Assembly (NCBI RefSeq): GCF_024652905.1
Contig: NZ_CP102428.1
Location: forward strand, 2,616,501 to 2,680,500
Source: Pseudomonas oryzihabitans
Lineage (GTDB): Bacteria; Pseudomonadota; Gammaproteobacteria; Pseudomonadales; Pseudomonadaceae
DNA length: 64,000 nt
Direction of reading: 5' to 3'
The notes under the pieces are model-generated. The model saw only the letters and a list, made by a program, of their open reading frames with translations. It did no database searches and had not been told where the DNA came from. Positions 1 through 13,680 of this stretch are shown here, one piece after another (the stretch's first letter is position 1; each line of letters begins with the position of its first letter). The position numbers were made by a program, and so were the translations under genes.

Positions 1-1
1 C

Positions 2-307
2 ACCGAGCAGCGTCAGCGCCTGGACGAACAGCTATGGGCCTTCCGTCCCGACAGCTTCATTCCCCACGACTTGGCGGAAACCGCCAGTGACAGTCCGGTG
101 GTGCTCGGCCTGACCACGCCCGCCGAGCAGACGGGCGAACTGCTGATCAACCTGACCCTGGCCCCACCGCCCTGCCATGCGGGTTTCGCCCGGATCGCCG
201 AGGTGGTCGTCGAGGCCCCCGACGTGCGCCAGGCGATGCGCGAAGGTTTTCGCTTCTACCGCAAGCTTGGCTATGCTCTACAGGACCATCAGTTGTCGCG
301 TGTCTGA
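2..307 (+). CDS. holC: DNA polymerase III chi subunit, C-terminal part (truncated by window start)
   Basis: The reading frame is open from the first bases of the window, so the start codon lies upstream. The visible 101 residues match the C-terminal half of HolC, the chi subunit that bridges the clamp loader (through psi) to single-strand binding protein. Recognisable stretches are LWAFRPDSFIPHDLA, ELLINL, a run of aromatic residues in FRFYRKLGYALQDH, and a short tail. Location just upstream of valS with one small gene between is the normal Pseudomonas arrangement (pepA-holC-hypothetical-valS). The next gene starts 5 nt after the stop, so co-transcription is likely. Identification is by recall of the family, not a search. 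Confidence 0.85.
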   Translation, partial: TEQRQRLDEQLWAFRPDSFIPHDLAETASDSPVVLGLTTPAEQTGELLINLTLAPPPCHAGFARIAEVVVEAPDVRQAMREGFRFYRKLGYALQDHQLSRV

Positions 308-312
308 TATCC

Positions 313-675
313 ATGACCAGCACCAAGCCTCCCGCGCACGTCCTGCAAGACCTCGAAGCCATCCGCCAGGTGCTCGACAAGAGCCGTAACACGGTCCAGC
401 CGAGCAGCGCCGACGGTATCCCCATCCTGTCCGATGTCATCGCCCCCAGCGCCGAGCGGCTCAAGGCCATTCCGCCGCTGCTCGACCAGATCGTGCCGGA
501 GTCCATCGAAGACGTGACGCCCAGCGCGCCGCGCGAAGACCTGGCCCACGTCCGCCTGCGCCAGGAGGCACCGGCCATCCTGCAGGAACTGCTCGACGAG
601 CAGCTGCCGCGCCTGGAAGCCGAACTGCAGCGCCGCCTGGCACAACGCCTGGAAGAACTCCTGCAACGCTCCTGA
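313..675 (+). CDS. Conserved hypothetical protein between holC and valS
   Basis: This 120-residue protein occupies the slot filled by a conserved hypothetical gene between holC and valS in Pseudomonas. It has no signal peptide or membrane segment. The central part is rich in proline and short aliphatic segments (residues 35-70), and the C-terminal 45 residues form a Leu/Glu/Arg-rich, probably helical or coiled-coil segment ([20 protein letters not shown]). The start is the ATG 5 nt after the holC stop, so it is probably translationally coupled to holC. No function can be assigned; association with the replisome gene is only by position. Confidence 0.8.
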   Translation: MTSTKPPAHVLQDLEAIRQVLDKSRNTVQPSSADGIPILSDVIAPSAERLKAIPPLLDQIVPESIEDVTPSAPREDLAHVRLRQEAPAILQELLDEQLPRLEAELQRRLAQRLEELLQRS

Positions 676-760
676 GCCGACGGGCAAGGCGCCCTGCCGT
701 CGGCGGGCTGGAGTCGCTATACTCGGAGGCTTTCCTCTTCCAGCGACAAAAGCCCCCTCC

Positions 761-3592
<2,832 letters not shown>

Positions 3593-3600
3593 TGCCCCTG

Positions 3601-3627
3601 AAGCCCACCCTCGCGGTGGGCTTTTTA
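3601..3627 (+). terminator. Intrinsic terminator after valS
   Basis: A GC-rich 9-bp stem (AAGCCCACC at 3601-3609 pairing with GGTGGGCTT at 3615-3623) with a 5-nt loop is followed by a T run. It lies directly behind the valS stop codon and separates it from the next, smaller gene. Confidence 0.9.
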
Positions 3628-3645
3628 TTGCCTAGGACGATTCTC

Positions 3646-3942
3646 ATGGATGTGAGCAAGACCAAGACCAGTTTCTATCGCCGGCTCTATGTGGCCTGGC
3701 TGGTGGCCAGCGGCACCGCCACCAGCGTGCCCGCGCTGATGGCCGCCACCGGCATGCCGCGGCGTACGGCCCAGGACACCCTGCTGGCGCTGGCCGATCT
3801 GGATATCGACTGTCAGTTCGTGCAGGGCGACGGCGCGCGCAACAACGCGGGCGGCTACGAGGTCCGCGATTGGGGCGCGGTGGATCCGCGCTGGGTCGAG
3901 CGTGAGCTTGCACGGATCAAGACCGTTCTCGGCTATCCCTGA
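3646..3942 (+). CDS. Small winged-helix-turn-helix family protein
   Basis: A 98-residue protein starting at ATG 3646 (MDVSKTKTSFYRRLYVAWLV); the same frame stays open far upstream inside valS, but the terminator and conserved-looking N-terminus argue for this start. The segment PALMAATGMPRRTAQDTLLAL looks like a helix-turn-helix recognition unit, followed by a possible wing (GDGARNNAGGYEV). This size and pattern resemble the small stand-alone winged-HTH domain proteins found next to valS in other pseudomonads. It may bind DNA, but its target is unknown. Confidence 0.75.
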   Translation: MDVSKTKTSFYRRLYVAWLVASGTATSVPALMAATGMPRRTAQDTLLALADLDIDCQFVQGDGARNNAGGYEVRDWGAVDPRWVERELARIKTVLGYP

Positions 3943-3945
3943 CGG

Positions 3946-4260
3946 CTAGAAATCCAGCACCTGCACCACGTCGTAGGCCGGCGTTTCATAGGGATGCGCC
4001 TCCTTGAGCGCCGCCACGGCCTGGCGGGCGACCTGCTCATCGGCCAGTACCAGCTCCACTCGCCATTCCGTTAGCTGTTCGAGACTGCCCTGCTCGCCCA
4101 GGTGCGGCTGGCTGCCCGCCAGTGGACGGAATTGACCGAGGCCCTGGACCTGCCAGCAGCAACTGTCATAGAGCCCGATGCGGCCACCGCCCACAGCAAA
4201 GATCGCCTGCTTGACGGCATCGAGGTGCGAGTCGGGGACGTAGAAACACAGCTTGAACAT
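3946..4260 (-). CDS. Stand-alone NIF3/YqfO-like domain protein
   Basis: A 104-residue protein resembling the inserted CutA1-like domain of the NIF3/YqfO family. In pseudomonads this domain occurs as a separate small protein. Family-typical stretches are CFYVPDSHLDAVKQAIFAVG near the N-terminus, YDSCCWQ, GQFRPLAGSQPHLG and the C-terminal EAHPYETPAYDVV. The biochemical role of the family is not established; metal binding and oligomeric scaffolding have been proposed for full-length NIF3 proteins. It is convergent with the small wHTH gene, with only 3 nt between the stop codons. Confidence 0.85.
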   Translation of the reverse strand: MFKLCFYVPDSHLDAVKQAIFAVGGGRIGLYDSCCWQVQGLGQFRPLAGSQPHLGEQGSLEQLTEWRVELVLADEQVARQAVAALKEAHPYETPAYDVVQVLDF

Positions 4261-4313
4261 CGAGGACTCCGGAGACGCTGGACGGTCCCTTTAGCTTAAA
4301 CCCTTCCCAGAAA

Positions 4314-4345
4314 GACGAAACCCGCGCCGAGGCGCGGGTTTCGTC
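4314..4345 (-). terminator. Hairpin terminator downstream of purL
   Basis: A perfect 15-bp inverted repeat (GACGAAACCCGCGCC, 4314-4328, and its complement, 4331-4345) with a 2-base centre lies 18 bp beyond the purL stop codon. The U tract in the purL-sense strand is short (UUU before CGUC), so efficiency is uncertain. Confidence 0.8.
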
Positions 4346-4362
4346 AGACGCGAGCCGAGGAC

Positions 4363-7300
4363 TCAGTCCACCCAGACCCGCGCATTGCGGAACAGGCGCA
4401 TCCAGCCGCCGTCCTCGCCCTGCCAGTCGGCCGGGATCCAGGAGTTCTGTACGGCGCGGAAGCAGCGCTCGGGGTGCGGCATCATCAGCAGCACGCGACC
4501 GTCCTGGCTGGACAGACCGGTGATGCCCAGCGGCGAGCCGTTGGGGTTGGCCGGATAGGTCTCGGTGACCTTGCTGTGACCGTCGACATAGCGCAGCGCC
4601 ACGGTGCCGGAGACGTCAGCGGCGACCAGCGCCTGCTGGTTCGGGTATTCGGCGAAGCCTTCGCCATGGGCGATGGCGATGGGCAGCCGCGACCCGGCCA
4701 TGCTAGCGAGGAACAGCGAGGGCGAATCCTGCACCTGGACCATGGCCACCCGCGCCTCGAACTGCTCGGAGCGGTTGCGCACGAAGCGCGGCCAGAATTC
4801 GCTGCCGGGCACCAGCTCGCGCAGGTTGGCGACCATCTGGCAGCCGTTGCACACGCCGAGGGTAAAGGTATCGGTGCGCTCGAAGAACTGCTGGAAGCCG
4901 TCGCGGGCCCGGGCGTTGAACAGGATGGACTTGGCCCAACCACCGCCGGCGCCGAGGACGTCACCATAGGAGAAGCCGCCACAGGCCACCACGCCCTTGA
5001 AGTCCGCCAGGTCGATGCGACCGGAGAGGATGTCGCTCATGTGCACGTCGATGGCGGCGAAGCCGGCGCGATCGAAGGCCGCGCCCATCTCCACCTGACC
5101 GTTGACGCCCTGCTCGCGCAGGATGGCGACCTGGGGCCGCACGCCCTTCTTGATGTAGGGGGCGCAGATGTCCTCGTTGGGATCATAAGCCAGCTTGGCC
5201 GACAGACCCGGATGATCCTCTTCCAGCAGGGCATCGAATTCCTGCTGGGCGCAGTCGGCATTGTCGCGCAGGCGCTGGATCTGGAAGCTGGTCTCGCTCC
5301 AGACGCGCTGCAGCATGCGCCGCTCGGCCCGGTAGAGATGCTCGTCGTGGTAGTGGATGTTGATCTCGTAGCCGTTGACCGGGTTGCCGATCACCGCCAC
5401 GCAGTCTTCCAGACCGGCCGCGCTGAACTGGGCCAGCACCTCGTGGGTGAAGTCCTGGGGCACCTGGATGACGGCGCCCAGCTCTTCGGCGAACAGCGCG
5501 CGGGTCAGTTCGTCACGGTCGGCGGCCAGGGCGTCCAGGCGCAAGGCCAGGCCGCAGTGACCGGCGAAGGCCATTTCCACCAGGGTGGTGATGAGGCCGC
5601 CGTCGGAACGGTCGTGGTAGGCCAGCAGCAGGCCGTCCTGGTTGAGGCCCTGGATCACCGCGAAGAAGGCCTTGAGGTCTTCGGCTTCGTCGACGTCGGG
5701 AGCCTGCTGGCCGAGCTTGCCGTGGGTCTGGGCAAGGATGGAGCCGCCCAGGCGATTCTGGCCGCGGCCGAGATCGATCAGGATCAGGTCGGTCTGGCCC
5801 TTGTCCAGGCGCAGCTGGGGGGTCAGGGTGCGGCGGATGTCCTGCACCGGGGCGAAACCGGTGATCACCAGGGACAGCGGCGCGGTGACGCTCTTGTCTT
5901 CGCCACCGTCCTGCCAGCGGGTCTTCATGGACATGGAGTCCTTGCCGACCGGGATGGTGATGCCCAGCTGCGGGCACAGCTCCATGCCCACCGCCTTGAC
6001 GGTTTCATAGAGGCGCGCATCTTCGCCCGGGTGGCCGGCGGCGGCCATCCAGTTGGCGGAGAGCTTGATGTCGCCGAGCTTGTCGATGCGCGCTGCGGCC
6101 AGGTTGGTGATGGTCTCGCCGATGGCCATGCGGCCGGAAGCGGGCGCGTCGAGCAGCGCCAGCGGGGTGCGCTCGCCCATGGCCATGGCTTCGCCGGTGT
6201 GGACGTCGAAGCTGGTGGCGGTCACGGCGCAGTCGGCCACCGGGACCTGCCAGGGACCGACCATCTGGTCACGGGCGACCAGGCCGGTGATGGTGCGGTC
6301 GCCGATGGTGATCAGGAAGCTCTTGCTGGCCACGGCCGGGTGGCGCAGGACGCGCTCCACCGACTCGGTCAGGTCCAGGCCGGCGCCGTCGAAGGCGTCG
6401 CCCAGTTCGGCTTCCCGGGTGGCGCTGCGGTGCATGCGCGGCGGCTTGCCGAGCAGGACGTCCAGCGGCATGTCCACGGCGTTGTTGCCGAAGTGGCTGT
6501 CGGCCACGGTCAGCTGGCGCTCCTCGGTGGCTTCGCCGACCACGGCGAAGGGGCAGCGCTCGCGTTCGCAGATGGCCTTGAAGGTCTCGAAGTTCTCGGC
6601 GTCCACGGAGAGCACGTAGCGCTCCTGGGACTCGTTGCACCAGATCTCCAGCGGACTCATGCCCGGCTCGTCGTTCGGCACGTTGCGCAGTTCGAAGCGG
6701 CCGCCGCGACCGGCATCGTTGACCAGTTCGGGGAAGGCGTTGGACAGGCCGCCCGCGCCTACGTCATGGATGAAGGTGATGGGGTTGTTTTCGCCCAGCT
6801 GCCAGCAGCGGTCGATGACCTCCTGACAGCGGCGCTCCATTTCCGGGTTCTCGCGCTGCACCGAGGCGAAATCCAGGTCGGCGGAGCTGGCACCGGTGGA
6901 CATGGACGAGGCGGCGCCGCCGCCCAGACCGATCAGCATGGCCGGACCACCGAGCACGATGAGCTTGCCGCCCACCGAGATGTCGCCCTTCTGCACGTGG
7001 TCGGCGCGGATGTTGCCCAGGCCGCCGGCGAGCATGATCGGCTTGTGGTAGCCGCGCACCTCGGGACCACGGGGGGTCTCGACCTGCTGCTCGAAGGTGC
7101 GGAAGTAGCCGGCCAGGGCCGGGCGACCGAATTCGTTGTTGAAGGCGGCGCCACCCAGCGGGCCCTCGATCATGATGTCCAGCGGGGTGACGATGCGCTC
7201 GGGCTTGCCGTAGGGCTGCTCCCAGGGCTGCGCGAAACCGGGGATGTTCAGGTTGGAGACGGTGAAGCCGGTCAGGCCGGCCTTGGGCTTGGAGCCGCGG

Positions 7301-8262
7301 CCGGTGGCGCCTTCGTCGCGGATCTCGCCGCCGGAGCCGGTGGAGGCGCCGGGGAAGGGGGCGATGGCCGTCGGGTGGTTGTGGGTCTCCACCTTCATCA
7401 GGATGTGCACGGGCTGGCTGTGCGCGCCGTACTCACGGGACTCGGCGTCGGGATAGAAGCGGCCGGCGGTGAAGCCTTCCATGACCGCGGCGTTGTCCTT
7501 GTAGGCGGACAGCACGCCAGCGCGGTTCATCTCGTAGGTGTTCTTGATCATGCCGAACAGCGACTTCTCCTGGCTTTCGCCGTCGATGTCCCAGCTGGCA
7601 TTGAAGATCTTGTGCCGGCAGTGCTCGGAGTTGGCCTGGGCGAACATCATGAGTTCGATGTCATGGGGATTGCGCCCCAGGGCGGTGAAGCTCTTGACCA
7701 GGTAGTCGATCTCGTCCTCGGCCAGGGCCAGGCCCAGCTCGAGGTTGGCCTGCTCCAGCGCGGCGTGACCACCGCCGAGCACGTCCACCGCGGTGAGCGG
7801 CTTGGGCGCGGCATGGCTGAAGATGTCGGCGGCGGCGTCCAGGGTCGGCAGCACGCGCTGGGTCATGCGGTCATGCAGGGCCGCGGCCAGCTGCGCGTGG
7901 GCAACGCCGTCCAGCTCGCCGGCGACGTAGTAGGCCACGCCGCGCTCCAGACGCTCGATCTGCGCCAGGCCACAGTTGTGGGCGATGTCGGTGGCCTTGC
8001 TCGACCAGGGCGAGATGGTGCCCAGGCGCGGGACGATGAGGAACAGCGCGCCTTGGGGTTCTTGCTGGGGGACGCTGGGGCCGTATTGCAGCAGTCGGCC
8101 GAGGATGCCCTCTTCCTCCGCGCTCAGGGTGCCGGCGACTTCGGCGAAATGAACGAACTCGGCATAGAGCCCGGAGACACCGGGAACCAGGCGAGTCAGC
8201 TGGTCGAGAAGTTTGCCGTGACGGAACGAAGAAAGAGCGGGAGCGCCGCGCAGGATCAGCAT
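4363..8262 (-). CDS. purL: Phosphoribosylformylglycinamidine synthase (FGAM synthase, large PurL)
   Basis: A 1299-residue single-chain FGAM synthase of purine biosynthesis, converting FGAR, glutamine and ATP to FGAM. The start is set at the internal ATG encoding [17 protein letters not shown], the conserved family N-terminus; seven in-frame residues upstream are ignored. The order is a PurS-like N-terminal domain, the linker, two AIR-synthase-type ATP-grasp halves (with [15 protein letters not shown] and [11 protein letters not shown]), and a C-terminal glutaminase domain with the nucleophile in GVCNGCQM (Cys about 1138) and the His/Glu end MPHPERCFR. Length is normal for gammaproteobacteria. 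It is divergent from mltF. Confidence 0.98.
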   Translation of the reverse strand: MLILRGAPALSSFRHGKLLDQLTRLVPGVSGLYAEFVHFAEVAGTLSAEEEGILGRLLQYGPSVPQQEPQGALFLIVPRLGTISPWSSKATDIAHNCGLAQIERLERGVAYYVAGELDGVAHAQLAAALHDRMTQRVLPTLDAAADIFSHAAPKPLTAVDVLGGGHAALEQANLELGLALAEDEIDYLVKSFTALGRNPHDIELMMFAQANSEHCRHKIFNASWDIDGESQEKSLFGMIKNTYEMNRAGVLSAYKDNAAVMEGFTAGRFYPDAESREYGAHSQPVHILMKVETHNHPTAIAPFPGASTGSGGEIRDEGATGRGSKPKAGLTGFTVSNLNIPGFAQPWEQPYGKPERIVTPLDIMIEGPLGGAAFNNEFGRPALAGYFRTFEQQVETPRGPEVRGYHKPIMLAGGLGNIRADHVQKGDISVGGKLIVLGGPAMLIGLGGGAASSMSTGASSADLDFASVQRENPEMERRCQEVIDRCWQLGENNPITFIHDVGAGGLSNAFPELVNDAGRGGRFELRNVPNDEPGMSPLEIWCNESQERYVLSVDAENFETFKAICERERCPFAVVGEATEERQLTVADSHFGNNAVDMPLDVLLGKPPRMHRSATREAELGDAFDGAGLDLTESVERVLRHPAVASKSFLITIGDRTITGLVARDQMVGPWQVPVADCAVTATSFDVHTGEAMAMGERTPLALLDAPASGRMAIGETITNLAAARIDKLGDIKLSANWMAAAGHPGEDARLYETVKAVGMELCPQLGITIPVGKDSMSMKTRWQDGGEDKSVTAPLSLVITGFAPVQDIRRTLTPQLRLDKGQTDLILIDLGRGQNRLGGSILAQTHGKLGQQAPDVDEAEDLKAFFAVIQGLNQDGLLLAYHDRSDGGLITTLVEMAFAGHCGLALRLDALAADRDELTRALFAEELGAVIQVPQDFTHEVLAQFSAAGLEDCVAVIGNPVNGYEINIHYHDEHLYRAERRMLQRVWSETSFQIQRLRDNADCAQQEFDALLEEDHPGLSAKLAYDPNEDICAPYIKKGVRPQVAILREQGVNGQVEMGAAFDRAGFAAIDVHMSDILSGRIDLADFKGVVACGGFSYGDVLGAGGGWAKSILFNARARDGFQQFFERTDTFTLGVCNGCQMVANLRELVPGSEFWPRFVRNRSEQFEARVAMVQVQDSPSLFLASMAGSRLPIAIAHGEGFAEYPNQQALVAADVSGTVALRYVDGHSKVTETYPANPNGSPLGITGLSSQDGRVLLMMPHPERCFRAVQNSWIPADWQGEDGGWMRLFRNARVWVD

Positions 8263-10063
<1,801 letters not shown>

Positions 10064-10080
10064 GGCACGGCACCTCAGGA

Positions 10081-10405
10081 CGTAGGTTGGGCTGAGACGG
10101 CTCCATCGCCGAAGCCCAACATTGCGGGCTCGACCTGGGCACCGTTGGGCTTCGCTGCGCTCAACCCAGCCTACCGAAGCGTCCCATCATCAGGACGTAG
10201 GTTGGGCTGAGACGGCTCCATCGTCGAAGCCCAACATTGCGGACTCGACCTGGGCACCGTTGGGCTTCGCTGCGCTCAACCCAACCTACCAAAGCGCCCC
10301 ATCACCAGGACGTAGGTTGGGCTGAGACGGCTCCATCGTCGAAGCCCAACATTGCGGGCTCGACCTGGGCAGCGTTGGGCTTCGCTGCGCTCAACTCAAC
10401 CTACG
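10081..10405. repeat. Three tandem 115-bp units of a palindromic intergenic repeat
   Basis: Near-identical 95-bp palindromic cores at 10081-10175, 10196-10290 and 10311-10405 are separated by 20-bp spacers, giving an exact 115-bp period. Each core starts with GTAGGTTGGGCTGAG and ends with CTCAACCC(A)(G/A)CCTAC; inner arms are GAAGCCCAAC and GTTGGGCTTCG. Copies differ at only a few positions. The array fills the space between the convergent ends of mltF and tcdA. A further copy in inverted orientation lies at 41602-41696. It resembles the REP/BIME-like dispersed repeats of pseudomonads. Confidence 0.95.
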
Positions 10406-10411
10406 AGAGTG

Positions 10412-11197
10412 TTAGCCCTTGGGCTTCTGGATCAACTTGTCCACCGCCCGGGCGGCGGCGACCATGCCGAAGGTGGCGGTGACCATCATCACCGCGCCGA
10501 AGCCGCCAGCGCAGTCCAGGCGCACGCCTTCGCCGACGAAACTCTTCTGCTGGCAAACGCTGCCGTCCGGCTTGGGATAGCGCAGCTGCTCGGTGGAAAA
10601 GACGCAGGGCACGCTGTAGTGGCGGCTGGGATTGCGCGAGAAGCCGTAGTCGCGGCGCAGCAGCGAACGCACCCGCGAGGCCAGGGGGTCGTTGTAGGTG
10701 CGATTGAGGTCCACCACCTGGATCTGGGTGGGGTCGATCTGGCCGCCCGCACCGCCAGTGGTGACGATGGCGATCTTGCGTCTCTTGCACCAGGCGATCA
10801 ACGCCGCCTTGGAGGCCACGCTGTCGATGCAGTCCAGCACCAGATCGAGCTCCTCGGTGATGTAGTCGGCCATGGTCTCGCGGGTAACGAAGTCCGCCAC
10901 CGCCTTGACCGTGCAGGCCGGGTTGACGGCCTGGATGCGCTCGGCCATCACCGTGACCTTGGGTCGCCCCACCTGGCCGTCCAGGGCGTGCACCTGGCGA
11001 TTGGTGTTGCTGACGCAAACGTCGTCCAGATCGAACAGGCTGATGCGACCGACGCCGCTACGGGCCAGGGCCTCGGCGGCCCAGGAACCCACTCCGCCGA
11101 TGCCGACCACGGCGACGTGACTGGCGGCCAGGCGCTCGACGGCCTCCTGCCCATAGAGCCGGGCGATCCCGCCGAAGCGTTGTTCATCGAACGTCAT
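10412..11197 (-). CDS. tcdA: tRNA threonylcarbamoyladenosine dehydratase
   Basis: A 261-residue E1-like ThiF/MoeB-fold enzyme (formerly CsdL/YgdL) that uses ATP to cyclise t6A37 to ct6A in tRNAs. Visible features are the nucleotide-binding loop VGIGGVGSWAAEALARSG (about residues 30-48), the DLDDVCVSNTNRQ segment typical of ThiF-fold enzymes, a central DCIDSVASKAALI, and a C-terminal hydrophobic segment GGFGAVMMVTATFG. Length is normal. A group II intron ends 12 nt upstream of this start codon, next to a GGAAAG ribosome-binding site, so the native leader and promoter have been displaced. Confidence 0.96.
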   Translation of the reverse strand: MTFDEQRFGGIARLYGQEAVERLAASHVAVVGIGGVGSWAAEALARSGVGRISLFDLDDVCVSNTNRQVHALDGQVGRPKVTVMAERIQAVNPACTVKAVADFVTRETMADYITEELDLVLDCIDSVASKAALIAWCKRRKIAIVTTGGAGGQIDPTQIQVVDLNRTYNDPLASRVRSLLRRDYGFSRNPSRHYSVPCVFSTEQLRYPKPDGSVCQQKSFVGEGVRLDCAGGFGAVMMVTATFGMVAAARAVDKLIQKPKG

Positions 11198-11251
11198 GAA
11201 GGCTTTCCAGTCGGGTAGCCCTGGATCATTATCTGATCCAGAGCCCCCTAA

Positions 11252-11285
11252 GAACCGTGCGGGCGACTTTCACCGCACACGGCTC
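11252..11285 (-). ncRNA. Group II intron domain V (catalytic RNA hairpin)
   Basis: This is a 34-nt hairpin reading GAGCCGTGTGCGG...CGGTTC on the minus strand, with the AGC catalytic triad at the 5' strand, a GAAA tetraloop-like apex and an asymmetric bulge in the 3' strand. It is the most conserved piece of a group II ribozyme and appears intact, so the intron is potentially active. Confidence 0.9.
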
Positions 11286-11335
11286 AAGCTTACGAAAAAC
11301 CAGCCAATAGCTGGCCGGCAACTGTGACTACGATC

Positions 11336-13075
11336 TTAACACTTAAGACCGCTGTATCGCAGGGTTACCTTATGCCGCCGGCTATGAACCAGCGAGTGGC
11401 AGCTTGGGTGAAGAAGTGTACGGTTGTTCAAAGTGTCTGGACCGCCGTCCACCCGTCTGATGACATGGTGATCGTCCCATCCAGTCTCTTTAGTGATTGC
11501 GTGACCACACAGCGCGCATTTTCCTTGCTGTCGTCGGAAAAGATAAAGTATTTGTCTTCGATAACGCAGCTTGTGCTGCATCCGTTTGACCCTTAACTTC
11601 TCCCACTCCTGCTCGCGCTCCACATCATAGGGTTGGTACTCAACCGCTAGGTGCATGTGCCGCACAATCTCCGTATCCGCCAATCTGTAAAGCTGACGGA
11701 GCTTCTGCTCTCCTTTACTACTCTTATGAAGGGATGCAAACACCCAGTTCCGCGTGCCGATTGCATGAAAGTATTTGTTTTCACACCATGCGGCCAGTTT
11801 TCTTGGATGTCTGCGTTTCGCCCACCGCTTCAATAGCCAGTGAATGTCGCTATCTAGCTTATTGAAGGTCTTCTTTGCCACCACTGGAGAGTGATAGTTA
11901 GCCCACCCTTTCAGTACCGGATTTAGGCGTCCGATTAACTCTCCCTGAGTTAGTGCACCACTGCTCCTCACTATCTCTTTCACCTTACGATAGAATGCAG
12001 AAACATTCTTTCTTGCCGGTTTTATAAATAGCTTGGCACGCTTATATGGCGACCTCGGCACATACTTCCTAAAGTTCCACCCTAAAAAGTCAAAGCCTTT
12101 GTAGATGTGAGTGATATGAGTTTTCTCAGAGGACAGCTTGACCCCTCGTGCTGACAGGAATAGCTCGACCCATGGTTGGACTTCGTCACGCAACAGCTCG
12201 TTACTATCCGCTGTGATGACGAAATCATCCGCATACCTAACCACATGCACCTTTAGCTTCTCCGCCCTTTTCTTCCCAAACTTGGAAATCAAGTACGTTC
12301 GAAGCTGAGACTCCAACCCATTTAGTGTGGCGTTGGCCAAGCAGGGCGAGATGATCCCACCTTGTGGCGTTCCGGCCTCCGTAGCCTTGAAGTGTCGCCG
12401 GTCGATTACCCCGGCCTTCAACCACAGCCGCAGCACCTTCTTGTCCATAGGGACGTTCTGGCACAGCCACTCGTGATTGATGTTGTCGAAGAACCCCTTG
12501 ATATCTCCTTCCAATATCCACTGGGCACAGGTCCGCTGTGAGAGTAGGTTGAAGAGTTCGGCCATTGCATCAGTCGTTGATCGGTCAGGCCTAAAGCCAT
12601 AACTTTTCGGATCGCTGCTGCTTTCGATAACCGGCTCAAGGGCGGCTAAGTAGAGCGCTTGCATGGCCCGATCAAACATCGTCGGTATGCCTAGTGGACG
12701 CTTTTCCTTCTTTCCTGGCTTCGGTATCCACACCCGCCGAAGCGGTTTGGGCCGATAGCCTCGTTTCTCCGATAGACGCTTCGCGGCGTAGAGCTTGGCT
12801 GGGGGCGTCCCCCAGGTTTCTCCATCGACGCCCGGAGTCTTGCGACCCCGGTTTTCAGTCACCCGTCTTACAGCCAAACAGCGACCATAAAACGAATGGG
12901 TCAGTAACCGTTGTAGACGTTTAACCCTACGCCAGTCACTAGCCTTTGTTGCCTGCGCAATCTTCAACTGCGTTTTCCGAACGGAGATTTGGATCTTGGC
13001 CCAATCGAGATCGTGCCAGCCCTTCACACCGTCAGGAGACGCAGACGAAACCGGTGTTGCTGGTTGCGTATTCAT
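11336..13075 (-). CDS. ltrA: Group II intron reverse transcriptase/maturase with HNH endonuclease
   Basis: A 579-residue intron-encoded protein required for splicing and retrohoming. The order is an N-terminal RT-0 region (residues 15-85, with GRKTPGVDGETW), RT domain with YADD active site at residues 281-284 and the TPQGGIISP motif about 236-244, a maturase domain X (about 390-480, including LIGRLNPVLKGWANYH), and a C-terminal HNH nuclease about 520-565 with CALCGH, DDHHV, NN and HPSCHSLVH. All key residues are present, with no frameshift. A strong GAGGAGG ribosome-binding site precedes the ATG. Codon use is lower in GC than the neighbours. The domain set fits the chloroplast-like (CL) lineage. 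Confidence 0.97.
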   Translation of the reverse strand: MNTQPATPVSSASPDGVKGWHDLDWAKIQISVRKTQLKIAQATKASDWRRVKRLQRLLTHSFYGRCLAVRRVTENRGRKTPGVDGETWGTPPAKLYAAKRLSEKRGYRPKPLRRVWIPKPGKKEKRPLGIPTMFDRAMQALYLAALEPVIESSSDPKSYGFRPDRSTTDAMAELFNLLSQRTCAQWILEGDIKGFFDNINHEWLCQNVPMDKKVLRLWLKAGVIDRRHFKATEAGTPQGGIISPCLANATLNGLESQLRTYLISKFGKKRAEKLKVHVVRYADDFVITADSNELLRDEVQPWVELFLSARGVKLSSEKTHITHIYKGFDFLGWNFRKYVPRSPYKRAKLFIKPARKNVSAFYRKVKEIVRSSGALTQGELIGRLNPVLKGWANYHSPVVAKKTFNKLDSDIHWLLKRWAKRRHPRKLAAWCENKYFHAIGTRNWVFASLHKSSKGEQKLRQLYRLADTEIVRHMHLAVEYQPYDVEREQEWEKLRVKRMQHKLRYRRQILYLFRRQQGKCALCGHAITKETGWDDHHVIRRVDGGPDTLNNRTLLHPSCHSLVHSRRHKVTLRYSGLKC

Positions 13076-13680
13076 ACAGTCCTCCTCAGGTCAGTAACCT
13101 TCGGGACGGACTTCTCCCCCTAGGGGTTGAAGTCACCCCTAGGGTCGTTTCGCTGGAAATCAGCACTAGATCATGCGCCCGTAAACCAGGTGCACGTCAG
13201 CCAGGGTTGCCCCTGTCGATAATGTTTCAATCGATATGCCGCCCATTACAGACAGCCATTCGCTTTTTGCACCCTCCCATTCCCCACACCCAACAGCTTT
13301 CCTTGCGGATTGCCTGCCTTCCGATGTTGCTGGTTAGGCGGGTGGTCGGGATTGCCACGTTCCCCGATGTGCATCGATTCCCCGGTTAGGTTCCGTCTTT
13401 CCCCCGGCAGTCATAGTGGTACCGCGTCGCCTCTTTTGACGGCGAGCGCCGAACTGCGGTGCCGTTTTTGGCTAAGGCCTATTAATTGCCGTAGGCCCGT
13501 TACTGTTTACGGAGGGTCAAACGACGATTCACTTTCGTTAACCGTACGGGTTAGGTCACTAGCCCCTTGCCCCCGTGCAATTCGGGAGCTGCACGTGGCT
13601 GTTACCAGCCATCGCACCCCCATTTGGGGTAGGACGTTGTCGATCGGGCTTCACACCCCAGGGTTGGCCCCCGACGCATG

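Larger units (their letters stand above)
11210..13680 (-). mobile_element. Group II intron (3' end firm, 5' end approximate)
   Basis: On the minus strand the IEP gene is followed by a 34-nt domain V (11252-11285) with the GAGCCG/CGGTTC closing stem, AGC triad and GAAA-type loop, then a domain VI hairpin with stem CTGGATCA/TGATCCAG (11221-11241). A bulged A at 11216 lies 7 nt from the predicted 3' splice site GGCTACCCGAC (end at 11210). The 5' end is less clear. A GTGCG candidate sits at 13617, but a segment resembling the start of domain I (GGGGTGTGAAGCCC, about 13646-13659) implies a boundary nearer 13680. Domain I-like CCTAACC and ACGGTTAACGAAAG are visible around 13510-13550. Base composition is lower in GC than the host genes. 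Confidence 0.85.
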
